A stretch of DNA of 59,070 nucleotides. It comes from Bradyrhizobium genomosp. I (2014). Lineage in GTDB: Bacteria; Pseudomonadota; Alphaproteobacteria; Rhizobiales; Xanthobacteraceae. The stretch spans positions 1-59,070 of the forward strand of contig NZ_AJQE01000026.1 in the NCBI RefSeq assembly GCF_000261685.1. The letters run 5' to 3'. A model generated the notes under the pieces. The model did no database searches and was not told the origin of the DNA. It saw nothing but the letters and a program-made list of their open reading frames with translations. The first letter of the stretch is position 1. Each line of letters begins with the position of its first letter. This document shows, one piece after another, positions 36,311 through 44,962 of the stretch. A program made the position numbers and the translations under genes.

Positions 36311-36802
36311 TCAGCGCCACGTCGCAATCAAGGGCCGGTCATCGAGCACCTCCGCGATCCGCAGCCGCGTGCCGGGCGTGGTGCCCTCGGGCAGCGCGGT
36401 GGCGTCGAAGAACCCGCATTCGACGATCTCGTGATTGGGCGCGGGCAGGCGGACCTGGCTGAACTGCCTGACCACATAGACCGCGACATGGTCGCGGCGG
36501 GAGACGTGGCTGTTGAGGAAGATGCCGTGCAGGACCGCCTCGCCGGTAAGATCGATATCGCCCTCCTCCTTGAGCTCACGCCGCAGCGCCTCTTCCATGG
36601 TCTCGCCGAAATCGACGCCGCCGCCCGGCAAGTACCAGCCGCTGACGTAGCTGTGCTTGACCAGGAACACCCTCCCGTCCGTATCCAGCACCACGGCGCG
36701 GACGCCGAGCGTCATGCCGCGGACAACGAGAAAATAGGCGTGCAAGAATCGCCGCAGCAGCGGCTCCGCTTTCCGTCGGACACGATTCAGTCGTTCTCCC
36801 AT
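36311..36802 (-). CDS. Nudix hydrolase
   Basis: 163 residues from the ATG at 36802. The Nudix box reads GGGVDFGETMEEALRRELKE then EGDI. It keeps the catalytic REL-E core, but the final Gly of the consensus (EExGU) is Asp. The preceding VFLVKHSYVSGWYLPGGGVD is typical of sugar-nucleotide or dinucleotide Nudix enzymes. Substrate not assignable. It is divergent from the metallophosphoesterase at 36895. Confidence 0.88.
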   Translation of the reverse strand: MGERLNRVRRKAEPLLRRFLHAYFLVVRGMTLGVRAVVLDTDGRVFLVKHSYVSGWYLPGGGVDFGETMEEALRRELKEEGDIDLTGEAVLHGIFLNSHVSRRDHVAVYVVRQFSQVRLPAPNHEIVECGFFDATALPEGTTPGTRLRIAEVLDDRPLIATWR

Positions 36803-36894
36803 CAGGCTTCCTCGACGCCCCGTTTCAGGCCCTGCTTGCGCGCTGTCTGCGACCTTGCCATTACAGGGGAGCAATAGCGAGGCAATCGCGCGCC

Positions 36895-37776
36895 ATGGTC
36901 CCCTTCAAGCTCGCCCATCTGTCCGATCCGCATCTGCCGCCTCTGCCGAAGCCGCGGCTGATCGAGCTCGCGGGCAAGCGAGCGCTAGGCTACGTCAACT
37001 GGACGCGCAACCGCCACAAGTACCAGCGCCGCGAGATTCTCGACGCACTCGTCGCCGATATGAGGGCGCAGGCGCCCGACCACATCGCGGTGACGGGCGA
37101 TCTCGTCAACCTGGCTCTGGAGGCGGAATTCGCGCCGGCCCTGCACTGGCTCGAGAGCGTCGGCCCGCCCGAACGCGTGACCGCGATTCCCGGCAACCAC
37201 GACGCCTATGTCCGTGCCACCTCTCATCGTTTCGGCGAGACGTTTGCGCCCTATCTCGCCGGCGACGACGGCCGCATCGGCTTTCCGTCGGTGCGCCGGC
37301 GCGGGCCGCTCGCGCTGATCAGCCTGTCCACGGCGGTACCGACCCTGCCGCTGATGGCCACGGGCTCGCTCGGACCCGATCAGCTCGCGGCGCTCGAAGG
37401 GGTCCTCGAACGGCTCGCGGCCGAGGACGTCTTCCGCGTGCTGCTAGTGCATCATCCGCTGAAATCCGACGCCCGCCACAAGCGGATGACCGATGCGCCC
37501 GCTCTGCTGGCGCTGCTCAAGCGCCACGGCGTCGAGCTGATCCTGCACGGGCACGACCATATTCATTCGACGGTGTGGTTCGAGGGCCCCAACGGCAACA
37601 TTCCCGCGCTCGGCGTGCCCTCGGCCTCAGCGCTCGCGCACGGACGCTACCCGGCGGCGGCGTATAATCTGCTCACCATCGAGAAGGACAATGCCGGCTG
37701 GCGCTGCGAGCAGACGGTGCGGAGCCTGGGAGCTGGATTTCAAATCGGGCAGATCAAGCATGCGAGGCTGATTTGA
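36895..37776 (+). CDS. Calcineurin-like metallophosphoesterase
   Basis: 293 residues. All metal-site blocks are present: HLSDPHL (about 8-14), GDLVN (about 67-71), PGNHDAY (about 101-107), VHHPLKSD (about 184-191) and HGHDHIHST (about 220-228). This is the layout of the 3',5'-cyclic-nucleotide phosphodiesterase-like/Icc group, but substrate specificity cannot be read off. It starts 92 bases from the divergent Nudix gene. Confidence 0.92.
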   Translation: MVPFKLAHLSDPHLPPLPKPRLIELAGKRALGYVNWTRNRHKYQRREILDALVADMRAQAPDHIAVTGDLVNLALEAEFAPALHWLESVGPPERVTAIPGNHDAYVRATSHRFGETFAPYLAGDDGRIGFPSVRRRGPLALISLSTAVPTLPLMATGSLGPDQLAALEGVLERLAAEDVFRVLLVHHPLKSDARHKRMTDAPALLALLKRHGVELILHGHDHIHSTVWFEGPNGNIPALGVPSASALAHGRYPAAAYNLLTIEKDNAGWRCEQTVRSLGAGFQIGQIKHARLI

Positions 37777-37783
37777 GAGCGGC

Positions 37784-37884
37784 GTCATTCCGGAGCGCGC
37801 GAAGCGCGAGCCCGGAATCCATCGGGCGGCAATGTGCGGCGATGAATGGATTCCGGGTTCATGCTTCGCATGCCCCGGAACGAC
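37784..37884. repeat. Palindromic intergenic repeat, type A, copy 5
   Basis: Begins GTCATTCCGGAGCGCGCGAA and ends GCCCCGGAACGAC, with CCCGGAATCCAT/ATGGATTCCGGG inside. It fills the gap between two convergent genes. Confidence 0.85.
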
Positions 37885-37895
37885 GAAGCAACTGA

Positions 37896-38450
37896 TCACC
37901 AGCTCCGCAAGACCGCCAGCACGGCGACGCCGAACAAGGCGGCCGCACCGAGGATGAAGCCGAACACGAACGGCCAGACGCGCGAGCGGCGCGGCGGCTC
38001 GGTTGTGGCTGGCTGCGGCTCGGGCGGGACCACCATCGCGCGCTCGCGCTCGACCATGCGGCGCGCGACATAGTCGGTGACGGCCTCGACGATCACAGCC
38101 GTGTCGTGCGATTCGGCGAGCACGATGCGGCCGAAGCGGGTGTCCTGGACGAAGCGGTACATCCGCTTGTCGCGCCCCATCACGATGTGAGCGACGACGT
38201 CGATCCAGAGTCTCGGCGTATCGCCCTGGCTGATGCCGCGGTCGAACAGGTCGATCTGATCGGGCACCTGCGCGAACAGGGGATCGAGCGCGTCGTTGAG
38301 GATCTCGAGCCGCGCGACCTCGGCGTCCCTGAGATCGACGACGACGCCGGTCCGGTCGGCGGCCTCGATCCGCGCGCGCAGCAGTGCATCGCGCAGCCGC
38401 ACCGGGCGCGGCTGGCCGGGATGGGTCCCGCTGGTCTCGGGCTCTGACAT
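37896..38450 (-). CDS. Conserved protein with C-terminal membrane anchor
   Basis: 184 residues. A soluble N-terminal domain (DALLRARIEAADRTGVVVDL, LWIDVVAHIVMGRDKRMYRF, DTRFGRIVLAESHD) is followed by a short basic linker and one membrane helix (about 160-180, FVFGFILGAAALFGVAVLAV). It looks tail-anchored with the domain in the cytoplasm. I recognise no family beyond a conserved hypothetical of Rhizobiales. It converges with the metallophosphoesterase. Confidence 0.7.
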   Translation of the reverse strand: MSEPETSGTHPGQPRPVRLRDALLRARIEAADRTGVVVDLRDAEVARLEILNDALDPLFAQVPDQIDLFDRGISQGDTPRLWIDVVAHIVMGRDKRMYRFVQDTRFGRIVLAESHDTAVIVEAVTDYVARRMVERERAMVVPPEPQPATTEPPRRSRVWPFVFGFILGAAALFGVAVLAVLRSW

Positions 38451-38565
38451 TGTCGGCCTCGTCCTCGACTTTCCGTCATTAACCTATCAGCAACCACATC
38501 CTCCGCAAAGCCCCACAATTCCAGATACTTACAGCGCCCCACAGCCTTTCCACCTGTGCCAAAAA

Positions 38566-38600
38566 CAGACGATCCCACCCAGGCTAGGGCCTGGATGGGA
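38566..38600 (-). terminator. Candidate terminator downstream of DUF4170 and aceA
   Basis: TCCCATCCAGGC pairs with GCCTGGGTGGGA on the minus strand, 12 pairs with one G-U, four-base loop. A run of five T follows seven bases later. It lies about 48 bases after the DUF4170 stop. Confidence 0.5.
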
Positions 38601-38647
38601 CCATCCGTCCTTGGACGTCTTCTTAGGTGAGCTCGGCTGCCGCCCGA

Positions 38648-38860
38648 TCAGGCTGCCGGGGCGCGCTGCGGCTCTTCCACGATCGAGAAGCGGACGCCGG
38701 CCTTGTGGCGGCTCTCTTCCGACACCTCGCGCCAGCAGTCCTCGGCTTCCTTGCGGGACTTGAACGGACCTTTGACCTGGGCCGAGCCTTCCACGAGCTT
38801 GTGGAAGTTCATCGAACCGAACTCGCCGCCGATCACCCAGAAATTGCTGCCTTTGGTCAT
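38648..38860 (-). CDS. DUF4170 small protein
   Basis: 70 residues: MTKGSNFWVIGGEFGSMNFH then KLVEGSAQVKGPFKSRKEAE, the typical DUF4170 sequence of Rhizobiales. GAAAGGAGAC precedes the ATG. It follows aceA by 32 bases on the same strand and may be cotranscribed. Function unknown. Confidence 0.88.
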   Translation of the reverse strand: MTKGSNFWVIGGEFGSMNFHKLVEGSAQVKGPFKSRKEAEDCWREVSEESRHKAGVRFSIVEEPQRAPAA

Positions 38861-38892
38861 TGTCAGTCTCCTTTCGAGAGTAGCGTGGTTCG

Positions 38893-40527
38893 TTAGCCGA
38901 ACTGGTTCATCGTGTTGTGGGCGCCGCCAGCCTTCAGGGCCGCCTCGCCGGCGAAGTACTCCTTGTGGTCGTCACCGATGTCGGAGCCGGCCATGTTCTG
39001 GTGCTTCACGCAGGCGATGCCCTGACGAATCTCGGCGCGCTGGACATTCTTCACGTAGCCGAGCATGCCCTGCTCGCCGAAATACTCCCGCGCCAGATTG
39101 TCGGTCGAGAGCGCCGCCGTGTGGTAGGTCGGCAACGTGATCAGGTGGTGGAAGATGCCGGCGCGCTTGGCCGAATCCGCCTGGAAAGTGCGGATGCGTT
39201 CGTCGGCCTCCTTCGCCAGCGGCGTGTCGTCGTATTCCGCCTTCATCAGCTCGGCACGGTTGTACTTGCTGACGTCCTGGCCGGCCTCCTTCATCGCGTC
39301 GTAGACCTGCCAACGGAAGTTGAGGGTCCAGTTGAACGACGGCGAGTTGTTGTAGGCGAGCTTCGCGTTCGGCACGACCTCGCGGATGCGGTCGACCATG
39401 CTGGCGATCTGCTCGATATGCGGCTTCTCGGTCTCGATCCAGAGCAGATCGGCGCCGTTCTGGAGCGAGGTGATGCAATCGAGCACGCAGCGGTCTGCAC
39501 CGGTGCCGGGGCGGAACTGGTAGAGGTTGGAGGGCAGCCGCTTCGGACGCATCATCTTGCCGTTGCGGTTGATGATGACGTCGCCGTTGCGAGCGTTCTC
39601 CGCCGTCACTTCCTCGCAATCGAGGAAGCTGTTGTACTGGTCGCCGATGTCGCCGGGCTTGTGGCTGACGGCGATCTGCTGCGTCAGACCGGCCCCGAGC
39701 GAGTCGGTGCGGGTCACGACGATGCCGTCTTCGACGCCGAGCTCGAGGAAGGCGTGGCGGCAGGCGCGGATCTTGGCGAGGAAGACGTCGTGCGGCACGG
39801 TGACCTTGCCGTCCTGGTGACCGCACTGCTTCTCGTCCGAGACCTGGTTCTCGATCTGCAGCGCGCAGGCGCCCGCCTCGATCATCTTCTTGGCGAGCAG
39901 ATAGGTCGCCTCCGCGTTGCCGAAACCGGCGTCGATGTCGGCGATGACGGGCACGACATGGGTCTGGAAGTTGTCGATCTTCTCGATCAGCTCCTTCTCG
40001 CGGGTCTTGTCGCCTTCCTTGCGGGCCTTGTCGAGCAGGCGGAAGATGTCGTTGAGCTCACGGGAGTCCGCCTGACGCAGGAAGGTGTAGAGCTCCTCGA
40101 TCAGCGCCGGCACCGAGGTCTTCTCGTGCATCGACTGGTCGGGCAGCGGACCGAACTCGGAGCGCAGCGCCGCGATCATCCAGCCCGAGAGGTACAGATA
40201 GGTGCGATCGGTCTTGCCGCCGAAGTGCTTCTTGACCGAGATCAGCTTCTGCTGGGCGATGAAGCCGTGCCAGCAGCCGAGCGACTGGGTGTACTTGGTC
40301 GGGTCCTTGTCATAGGCCGCCATGTCGGCCCGCATCAGGGCCGCCGTGTAGCGGGCAACGTCGAGGCCGGTCTTGAAGCGGTTCTGCAGGCGCATGCGGG
40401 CGACGGCCTCGGCCGACACGCCGTTCCAGGTCGGCTGGGTCTCGAGGAGCGCCTGGGCCGCCTTGACCTCGTCCTGATACGAGGACGGGCCCTGGAGGGT
40501 GCTGATGCCGCGGGGCTGGTAATTCAT
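38893..40527 (-). CDS. aceA: Isocitrate lyase
   Basis: 544 residues from the ATG at 40527, with AAAGGA ahead; a further in-frame ATG region upstream lies in the regulatory gap. The catalytic segment reads SDEKQCGHQDGKVTVPHD (Cys about 234), with Q in place of the second K of the usual KKCGH; ADIDAGFGNAEATYLLAKKM and SPSFNWTLNF are also diagnostic. It splits isocitrate into succinate and glyoxylate in the glyoxylate bypass for growth on acetate or fatty acids. It is longer than the 430-residue E. coli enzyme, as in related rhizobia. It diverges from an ScfR-type regulator. Confidence 0.96.
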   Translation of the reverse strand: MNYQPRGISTLQGPSSYQDEVKAAQALLETQPTWNGVSAEAVARMRLQNRFKTGLDVARYTAALMRADMAAYDKDPTKYTQSLGCWHGFIAQQKLISVKKHFGGKTDRTYLYLSGWMIAALRSEFGPLPDQSMHEKTSVPALIEELYTFLRQADSRELNDIFRLLDKARKEGDKTREKELIEKIDNFQTHVVPVIADIDAGFGNAEATYLLAKKMIEAGACALQIENQVSDEKQCGHQDGKVTVPHDVFLAKIRACRHAFLELGVEDGIVVTRTDSLGAGLTQQIAVSHKPGDIGDQYNSFLDCEEVTAENARNGDVIINRNGKMMRPKRLPSNLYQFRPGTGADRCVLDCITSLQNGADLLWIETEKPHIEQIASMVDRIREVVPNAKLAYNNSPSFNWTLNFRWQVYDAMKEAGQDVSKYNRAELMKAEYDDTPLAKEADERIRTFQADSAKRAGIFHHLITLPTYHTAALSTDNLAREYFGEQGMLGYVKNVQRAEIRQGIACVKHQNMAGSDIGDDHKEYFAGEAALKAGGAHNTMNQFG

Positions 40528-40655
40528 GTGCCTGATCCTTTCGCTGACGATGGCGATGGCTGGCCATCGACATTCTTGACACTGCATTGCGAGATGCGTG
40601 TCAGGAGCTAAACGCCAAAACAGAAACTTCGTATAGGTGGCTTGTATTTTATTGG

Positions 40656-40673
40656 TGATGTCATGTAACATCA
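40656..40673. promoter_or_regulatory. Inverted repeat TGATGT-N6-ACATCA in the aceA/regulator gap
   Basis: Six-base arms around CATGTA in an AT-rich divergent promoter region (40528-40757). Binding protein unknown. Confidence 0.4.
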
Positions 40674-40693
40674 GAACATGTAATAGATGTTAT

Positions 40694-40710
40694 TTTGTAA
40701 AGTTTGTAAA
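40694..40710. promoter_or_regulatory. Direct repeat TTTGTAAAG-TTTGTAAAA, candidate ScfR/RamB site
   Basis: TTTGTAAA occurs at 40694-40701 and 40703-40710, nine bases apart. It resembles the AAAGTTTGCAAA sites of RamB-type regulators. It lies about 50 bases before the regulator start. Confidence 0.55.
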
Positions 40711-40757
40711 ATATAGGTCAGCAAGACTGTCCTTGATGCAGGTGGAGATCTCAAGCC

Positions 40758-42203
40758 ATGGCCGCCGAGTCCGGCAAGAAACTGTTCGTCGGCCCGCGCT
40801 TCCGCCGGATCCGGCAGCAATTGGGGCTGTCTCAGACCCAGATCGCCGAGGGGCTCGGGATCTCGCCGAGCTATGTCAACCTGATCGAGCGCAACCAGCG
40901 CCCGGTGACGGCGCAGATCCTGCTGCGCCTGGCCGAGACCTATGACCTCGACCTGCGCGACCTCGCCACCGCCGACGAGGACCGCTTCTTCGCCGAGCTC
41001 AACGAGATCTTCTCCGATCCCCTGTTCCGTCAGATCGACGTTCCCAAGCAGGAGCTGCGCGACCTCGCCGAGCTCTGCCCCGGCGTCACCCACGCGCTGC
41101 AGCGGCTCTACGCCGCCTATACCGAGGCGCGCCAGGGTGAGACGCTGGCTGCCGCGCAAATGGCCGACCGCGACGTCGGCACGCGATATGAGGCCAATCC
41201 GGTCGAGCGTGTGCGCGAGCTGATCGAGGCCAACCGCAATTATTTTCCGGAACTGGAGCAAGCCGCGGAAAATCTGCGCGACGAGCTGAACGTGCCGGCT
41301 GAGGGGCTTTACGCGGCGCTCGCGGCGCGCTTGCGCGAAAAGCATTCGATCCAGACCCGCATCATGCCTGTCGATGTGATGCGCGAGACGCTGCGGCGCT
41401 TCGACCGCCATCGCCGCCAGCTCTTGATCTCCGAGCTGGTCGACCCGCCCGGCCGCGCCTTCCAGCTTGCCTTCCAGCTCGGCCTCGGCGAATGCGCGCA
41501 AGCCCTGGAGACCATCATCGGCCGCGCCGGCCCGCTCGACGACGCGCCGCGCCGGCTGTTCCGCATCACCCTCGGCAATTACTTCGCAGCCGCTGTCATG
41601 ATGCCCTATCCTGCGTTCCTGGCGGCAGCGGAAGCGCTCAATTACGACATCCACGTGCTGGCGCAGCGCTTCAATTCCGGCTTCGAGCAGGTCTGCCATC
41701 GCCTCACCACCCTGCAGCGGCCGAACGCGCGCGGCATTCCGTTCTTCCTCCTGCGTGTCGACAACGCCGGCAACGTCTCCAAGCGCTTCTCCTCCGGCAC
41801 CTTCCCGTTCTCGAAATTCGGCGGCACGTGCCCGTTGTGGAACGTGCACTCGACCTTCGACACGCCGGATCGTCTGTTGAAGCAGGTAATCGAGCTGCCT
41901 GACGGCACGCGCTACTTCTCGATCGCGCAGATGGTGCGCCGCCCGGTCGCGCCGCACCCGCTGCCGCAGCCGCGCTTCGCCATCGGCCTCGGCTGCGAGA
42001 TCCGTCACGCCGCGCGCCTGACCTATGCCGCCGGCATGGACCTGGAGAAGACCGAGGGCACGCCGATCGGCGTCAACTGCCGCCTCTGCGAACGCGAGAA
42101 CTGCGCCCAGCGCGCCGAGCCCCCGATCACGCGCACGCTGATCCTGGACGAGACGACGAGAAGGGTGAGTTCGTTCGCGTTCTCGAATGCACGGGAGTTG
42201 TGA
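40758..42203 (+). CDS. ScfR/RamB-type short-chain fatty acid transcriptional regulator
   Basis: 481 residues. An N-terminal XRE helix-turn-helix (LGLSQTQIAEGLGISPSYVN, about 22-41) is followed by an ImmA/IrrE-like and DUF2083 region and a C-terminal cysteine group CRLCERENC (about 441-449). This is the layout of RamB, PrpR and ScfR regulators, which control acetate, propionate and glyoxylate genes. Divergent placement from aceA and the repeats between them point to control of isocitrate lyase and probably of itself. Ligand presumably an acyl-CoA, not shown. Confidence 0.92.
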   Translation: MAAESGKKLFVGPRFRRIRQQLGLSQTQIAEGLGISPSYVNLIERNQRPVTAQILLRLAETYDLDLRDLATADEDRFFAELNEIFSDPLFRQIDVPKQELRDLAELCPGVTHALQRLYAAYTEARQGETLAAAQMADRDVGTRYEANPVERVRELIEANRNYFPELEQAAENLRDELNVPAEGLYAALAARLREKHSIQTRIMPVDVMRETLRRFDRHRRQLLISELVDPPGRAFQLAFQLGLGECAQALETIIGRAGPLDDAPRRLFRITLGNYFAAAVMMPYPAFLAAAEALNYDIHVLAQRFNSGFEQVCHRLTTLQRPNARGIPFFLLRVDNAGNVSKRFSSGTFPFSKFGGTCPLWNVHSTFDTPDRLLKQVIELPDGTRYFSIAQMVRRPVAPHPLPQPRFAIGLGCEIRHAARLTYAAGMDLEKTEGTPIGVNCRLCERENCAQRAEPPITRTLILDETTRRVSSFAFSNAREL

Positions 42204-42220
42204 GGGTATTCAGCTCTCGT

Positions 42221-42354
42221 GTCCCGGACGCGCTGCGGCGCTCTTGCGCTGCTGCGCAGAGCCGGGACCCAGCGAGCCACGCACGCCGCACCATGGGCCC
42301 CGGCTCTGCAGCGCACCGCCGAAGAGGCGCTGCGCTGCGTCCGGGGCACGAGAC
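42221..42354. repeat. Palindromic intergenic repeat, type E
   Basis: Begins GTCCCGGACGCGCTGCGGCG and ends CGCTGCGTCCGGGGCACGAG, with inner AGAGCCGGGACCC/GGGCCCCGGCTCT arms. It separates the regulator from the dimeric-barrel gene. Confidence 0.85.
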
Positions 42355-42363
42355 TGCCGCACT

Positions 42364-42657
42364 TCACGCCAGCGTGTGCACGATCACCGGCCCCGCGGCG
42401 GCACTCGCATGCCCTGCCAGCAGCGGGCCCAAATCCTTCTCGATCCAGGCGATGGCGCGCTTGTTCGCCTCCTCGGCCTGCTCGAACTTGTCGAAGATCG
42501 AGATCGCCGTGACCGTGTCGTCGCCGGCATAGACGACGTAGTAGGCGCGAAAACCGTCGACGTTGCTGATGATCGGAACGGCGCCGTCCTTGATACGGCG
42601 CGCCAGCTCCTCCGCGCTCCCGCTTTTCGCCTTGGCCTGACGGATGGCGGCATACAT
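42364..42657 (-). CDS. Small dimeric alpha/beta-barrel-type protein (ABM-like)
   Basis: 97 residues. GGGAGG precedes the ATG at 42657. The core is DGFRAYYVVYAGDDTVTAIS then IFDKFEQAEEANKRAIAWIE. It is a paralogue of the gene at 17096-17401 (shared IR..., GFR(A/S)YYV(V/L)xAGD, IF(D/N)). It has the ferredoxin-like pattern of antibiotic-biosynthesis monooxygenases, with no proven activity in this subgroup. Confidence 0.75.
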   Translation of the reverse strand: MYAAIRQAKAKSGSAEELARRIKDGAVPIISNVDGFRAYYVVYAGDDTVTAISIFDKFEQAEEANKRAIAWIEKDLGPLLAGHASAAAGPVIVHTLA

Positions 42658-42886
42658 GGCATCCTCCCTTCCGGCTGTCTGCACTTTGGGCCTGTCACCC
42701 GGAGCGAATGATACGCCGAAGCGCACCGCCAATCCACGCTTGGTTAACCCGATCCTAATCCGCCTCCGCGATCTGCAACCAGGGATTAAGCACGCCTCAA
42801 CATCGCTGCCCTAGTCTTGCCCCACTCACTTTTCGCAAACAACGGCGGCCTATTCTGCCGGGCGAGGTGACATCAGGGGGTTTATC

Positions 42887-43687
42887 ATGCGCATTGCGTT
42901 GCTGCTGACCGCAACCATCGTCGGCGCGCTCTTCGCCAATCCATCTCATGCCGGGTCGCTCGACGCCGAGGCAGCGCAGTCGCTGCCGCCGGGCTTCCAG
43001 AGCTACCGCGGTTACATGTTCGACCTGTCGGAGAACTCCGACCGCAAGGACGTCGACAAGCTCACCGACAACGTAAAGCAACAGATCGACGCCGTCGAAG
43101 CGGCCGGCCTGTCGCCGCGTGTGCTGCGCTTCTTCCGCACCGTGCCAATCATCGCGAGCGAGCTCGCCTGCCTCGACGAAGGCGCCGCAACCGCCTGCTA
43201 CGGCCGCGTCGCTCCCAACGTCGAGCGCCGCGTGCCGCGGACGCTGACGGTGTGGGACCACGACAAGCAGCGCTGGACCAATCCGAACGCCGTCGACCTC
43301 GCGGTCGACTCGGGGCTCGGCGTGATCATGCTGCGGCCGGACATGATGCGCTACGAAAAGGAGGCGGTGCTGCTGCACGAGCTGCTCCACGCCTATCACG
43401 CGCGGCTGCTGCCGGACGGCTACGCCAACAAGGGCGTGATCGCCTATTACGCGCTGGCCAAGTCCAAGGACATGCTGCCCAAGGAATCCTACGCGATGAA
43501 GAATCCCATGGAATTCTTTGCCGTGACCGCGAGCATCTTCCTGGCCGGAAAAAGCGAATTCCACGATCCGAAGTCGCGCGAGGCGCTCAAGGAGAAGATG
43601 CCGGACTATTACAAATACCTGGTCGGCGTGTTCGGCTTCGATCCCGAGCCGACGGCCTCGAACGGCCCGGTGGCCTCGCTGAAGTGA
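42887..43687 (+). CDS. Secreted gluzincin-like zinc metallopeptidase, unknown substrate
   Basis: 266 residues. Signal peptide to about residue 21 (PSHAGS). The motif LLHELLHAYHARL carries HELLH (about 165-169). NPMEFFAVTASIFLAGKS about 40 residues later supplies a plausible third Glu ligand, as in gluzincins of the anthrax-lethal-factor type. Two cysteines (ELACLDEGAATACYGR) may form a disulfide. No propeptide or anchor is seen, so it is probably periplasmic. Followed by a good terminator. The fold assignment is inference from motif spacing. Confidence 0.7.
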   Translation: MRIALLLTATIVGALFANPSHAGSLDAEAAQSLPPGFQSYRGYMFDLSENSDRKDVDKLTDNVKQQIDAVEAAGLSPRVLRFFRTVPIIASELACLDEGAATACYGRVAPNVERRVPRTLTVWDHDKQRWTNPNAVDLAVDSGLGVIMLRPDMMRYEKEAVLLHELLHAYHARLLPDGYANKGVIAYYALAKSKDMLPKESYAMKNPMEFFAVTASIFLAGKSEFHDPKSREALKEKMPDYYKYLVGVFGFDPEPTASNGPVASLK

Positions 43688-43724
43688 GGCAGACATAGCA
43701 TCTTCTCAATCCAGCCAGCCGGAG

Positions 43725-43750
43725 AGCCGCGCAAATTGCGCGGCTTTTTT
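43725..43750 (+). terminator. Rho-independent terminator
   Basis: AGCCGCGCAA pairs with TTGCGCGGCT, followed by T6. It ends the secreted HExxH gene transcript. Confidence 0.92.
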
Positions 43751-43861
43751 GTATCGCGAGCCGGAAGCTGCGGATGACGCGCCAGCGGGAATTGCCAAGG
43801 CGGGGCCCGATCTGCATAGTCCCGCCGCATCGATACCGTTTTTCGAAGAGGATGAGAGAAC

Positions 43862-44212
43862 ATGGCGGACGCCGACCTGGATGTCGTGATCCGGCAACTG
43901 GCCAGACAGCTGCATACGGGCCTGATGACCCGCGCCAAGGAGCGGCGGGATCGCTTCAACGGCCTTGCGGCCAAGGCCAAGGGCAAGGAGACCGGCGAGC
44001 GCTTCAAGATGATGGCCAAGGCCACCATGGAGCAGGCCACCGCCGCCGCCAAGCGCCTCCAGATGTCGGCCGACAACGTCGCCGACAGCTACGCGCGATC
44101 GATGCGTCTGGCCGCCAGCACGCCGGTTGCCGTGAAGATGGAAAAGAAGGCGAAGGAAAAGCCGGAGAAGAAGGCCAAGGCGAAGAAGGCGAATGCCAAG
44201 AAGGCAAAATAA
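43862..44212 (+). CDS. Small protein with histone H1-like Lys/Ala tail
   Basis: 116 residues. The first ~85 residues are helical (LDVVIRQLARQLHTGLMTRA, RFKMMAKATMEQATAAAKRL). The end is a run of Lys and Ala (KKAKEKPEKKAKAKKANAKK). Such tails bind nucleic acid in H1/AlgP-like proteins. No DNA-binding domain family is recognised. It converges with the TPR gene, stops six bases apart. Confidence 0.7.
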   Translation: MADADLDVVIRQLARQLHTGLMTRAKERRDRFNGLAAKAKGKETGERFKMMAKATMEQATAAAKRLQMSADNVADSYARSMRLAASTPVAVKMEKKAKEKPEKKAKAKKANAKKAK

Positions 44213-44217
44213 CCCAC

Positions 44218-44827
44218 TTACCGCCGCGGCGCGGCGACCCGGGTCAGCTCGGCGCCGGCGAGCTCGGCGAGCCTGGCACGCGCTGCCTCTCGCGCGGCGC
44301 CGTTCTTGCCGGCGGGCATCGTCGGCCTGGCCGTGGGCGAGGAACGCGAGGCCACGATCGAGGCGGGCCTGCGCATCGGAGGGTTCGAGGCGGACCGCCG
44401 TATTGTAGCTCAGGATGGCGCGATCGAGATCGCCCATGGCGGCGAGCGCAAGACCGCGCTGGTGATAGGGTGCGGCAAGCTTGGGATCATGCGCGATCGC
44501 CTCGTCATAGTCCGCAATGGCACGCTCCAGATCGCCGTTCTTTCGGTGCGCCAGCGCCCGGTCGCGATAGAACGAGGCGCGGTTGGGATTGAGATGGATG
44601 GCCTCGTCGAAATCGGCGATCGCCCGTCTGAAGTCGCCGTGACGCAGCGCGATCCGTCCGCGCCCCTCATAGGCGAAGGCGATCAGCGAGCCGCGGAGCG
44701 GCGAGAAGCCGATCACGGCCGAGCAGATGTCGGGATCGTCCCCGTCGCCGCAATAGACGACCATGTGCGTGGACAGGCCGAAGAGCACGCAAAGAACGAT
44801 CAGCAAGGGTACGGCAGCTCTGGTCAT
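44218..44827 (-). CDS. TPR repeat protein with frameshifted C-terminus
   Basis: From the ATG at 44827 the product has a membrane anchor (VPLLIVLCVLFGLSTHMVVY) and four TPR units (RIALRHGDFRRAIADFDEAI, DLERAIADYDEAIAHDPKLA, DLDRAILSYNTAVRLEP). Near 44310 the frame turns into Arg-rich nonsense that runs antisense into the next gene (to 43706). The adjacent frame reads AGKNGAAREAARARLAELAG and ends at a stop at 44218, a natural-looking end. A deletion or sequence error of non-multiple-of-three length is likely. Function unknown. Confidence 0.65.
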
Positions 44828-44962
44828 CTTCGACGGTGACCGGCAGCGGGCCGGCCACGCATCCCCTTTCGAAGGATTGCTCACGTCGAGGTGTTACCAC
44901 CGGTCGGGACGACCCTGTGTGCGCCAGGTCACAAAGACGGACGCAAATCCTCACCGGTTCCT

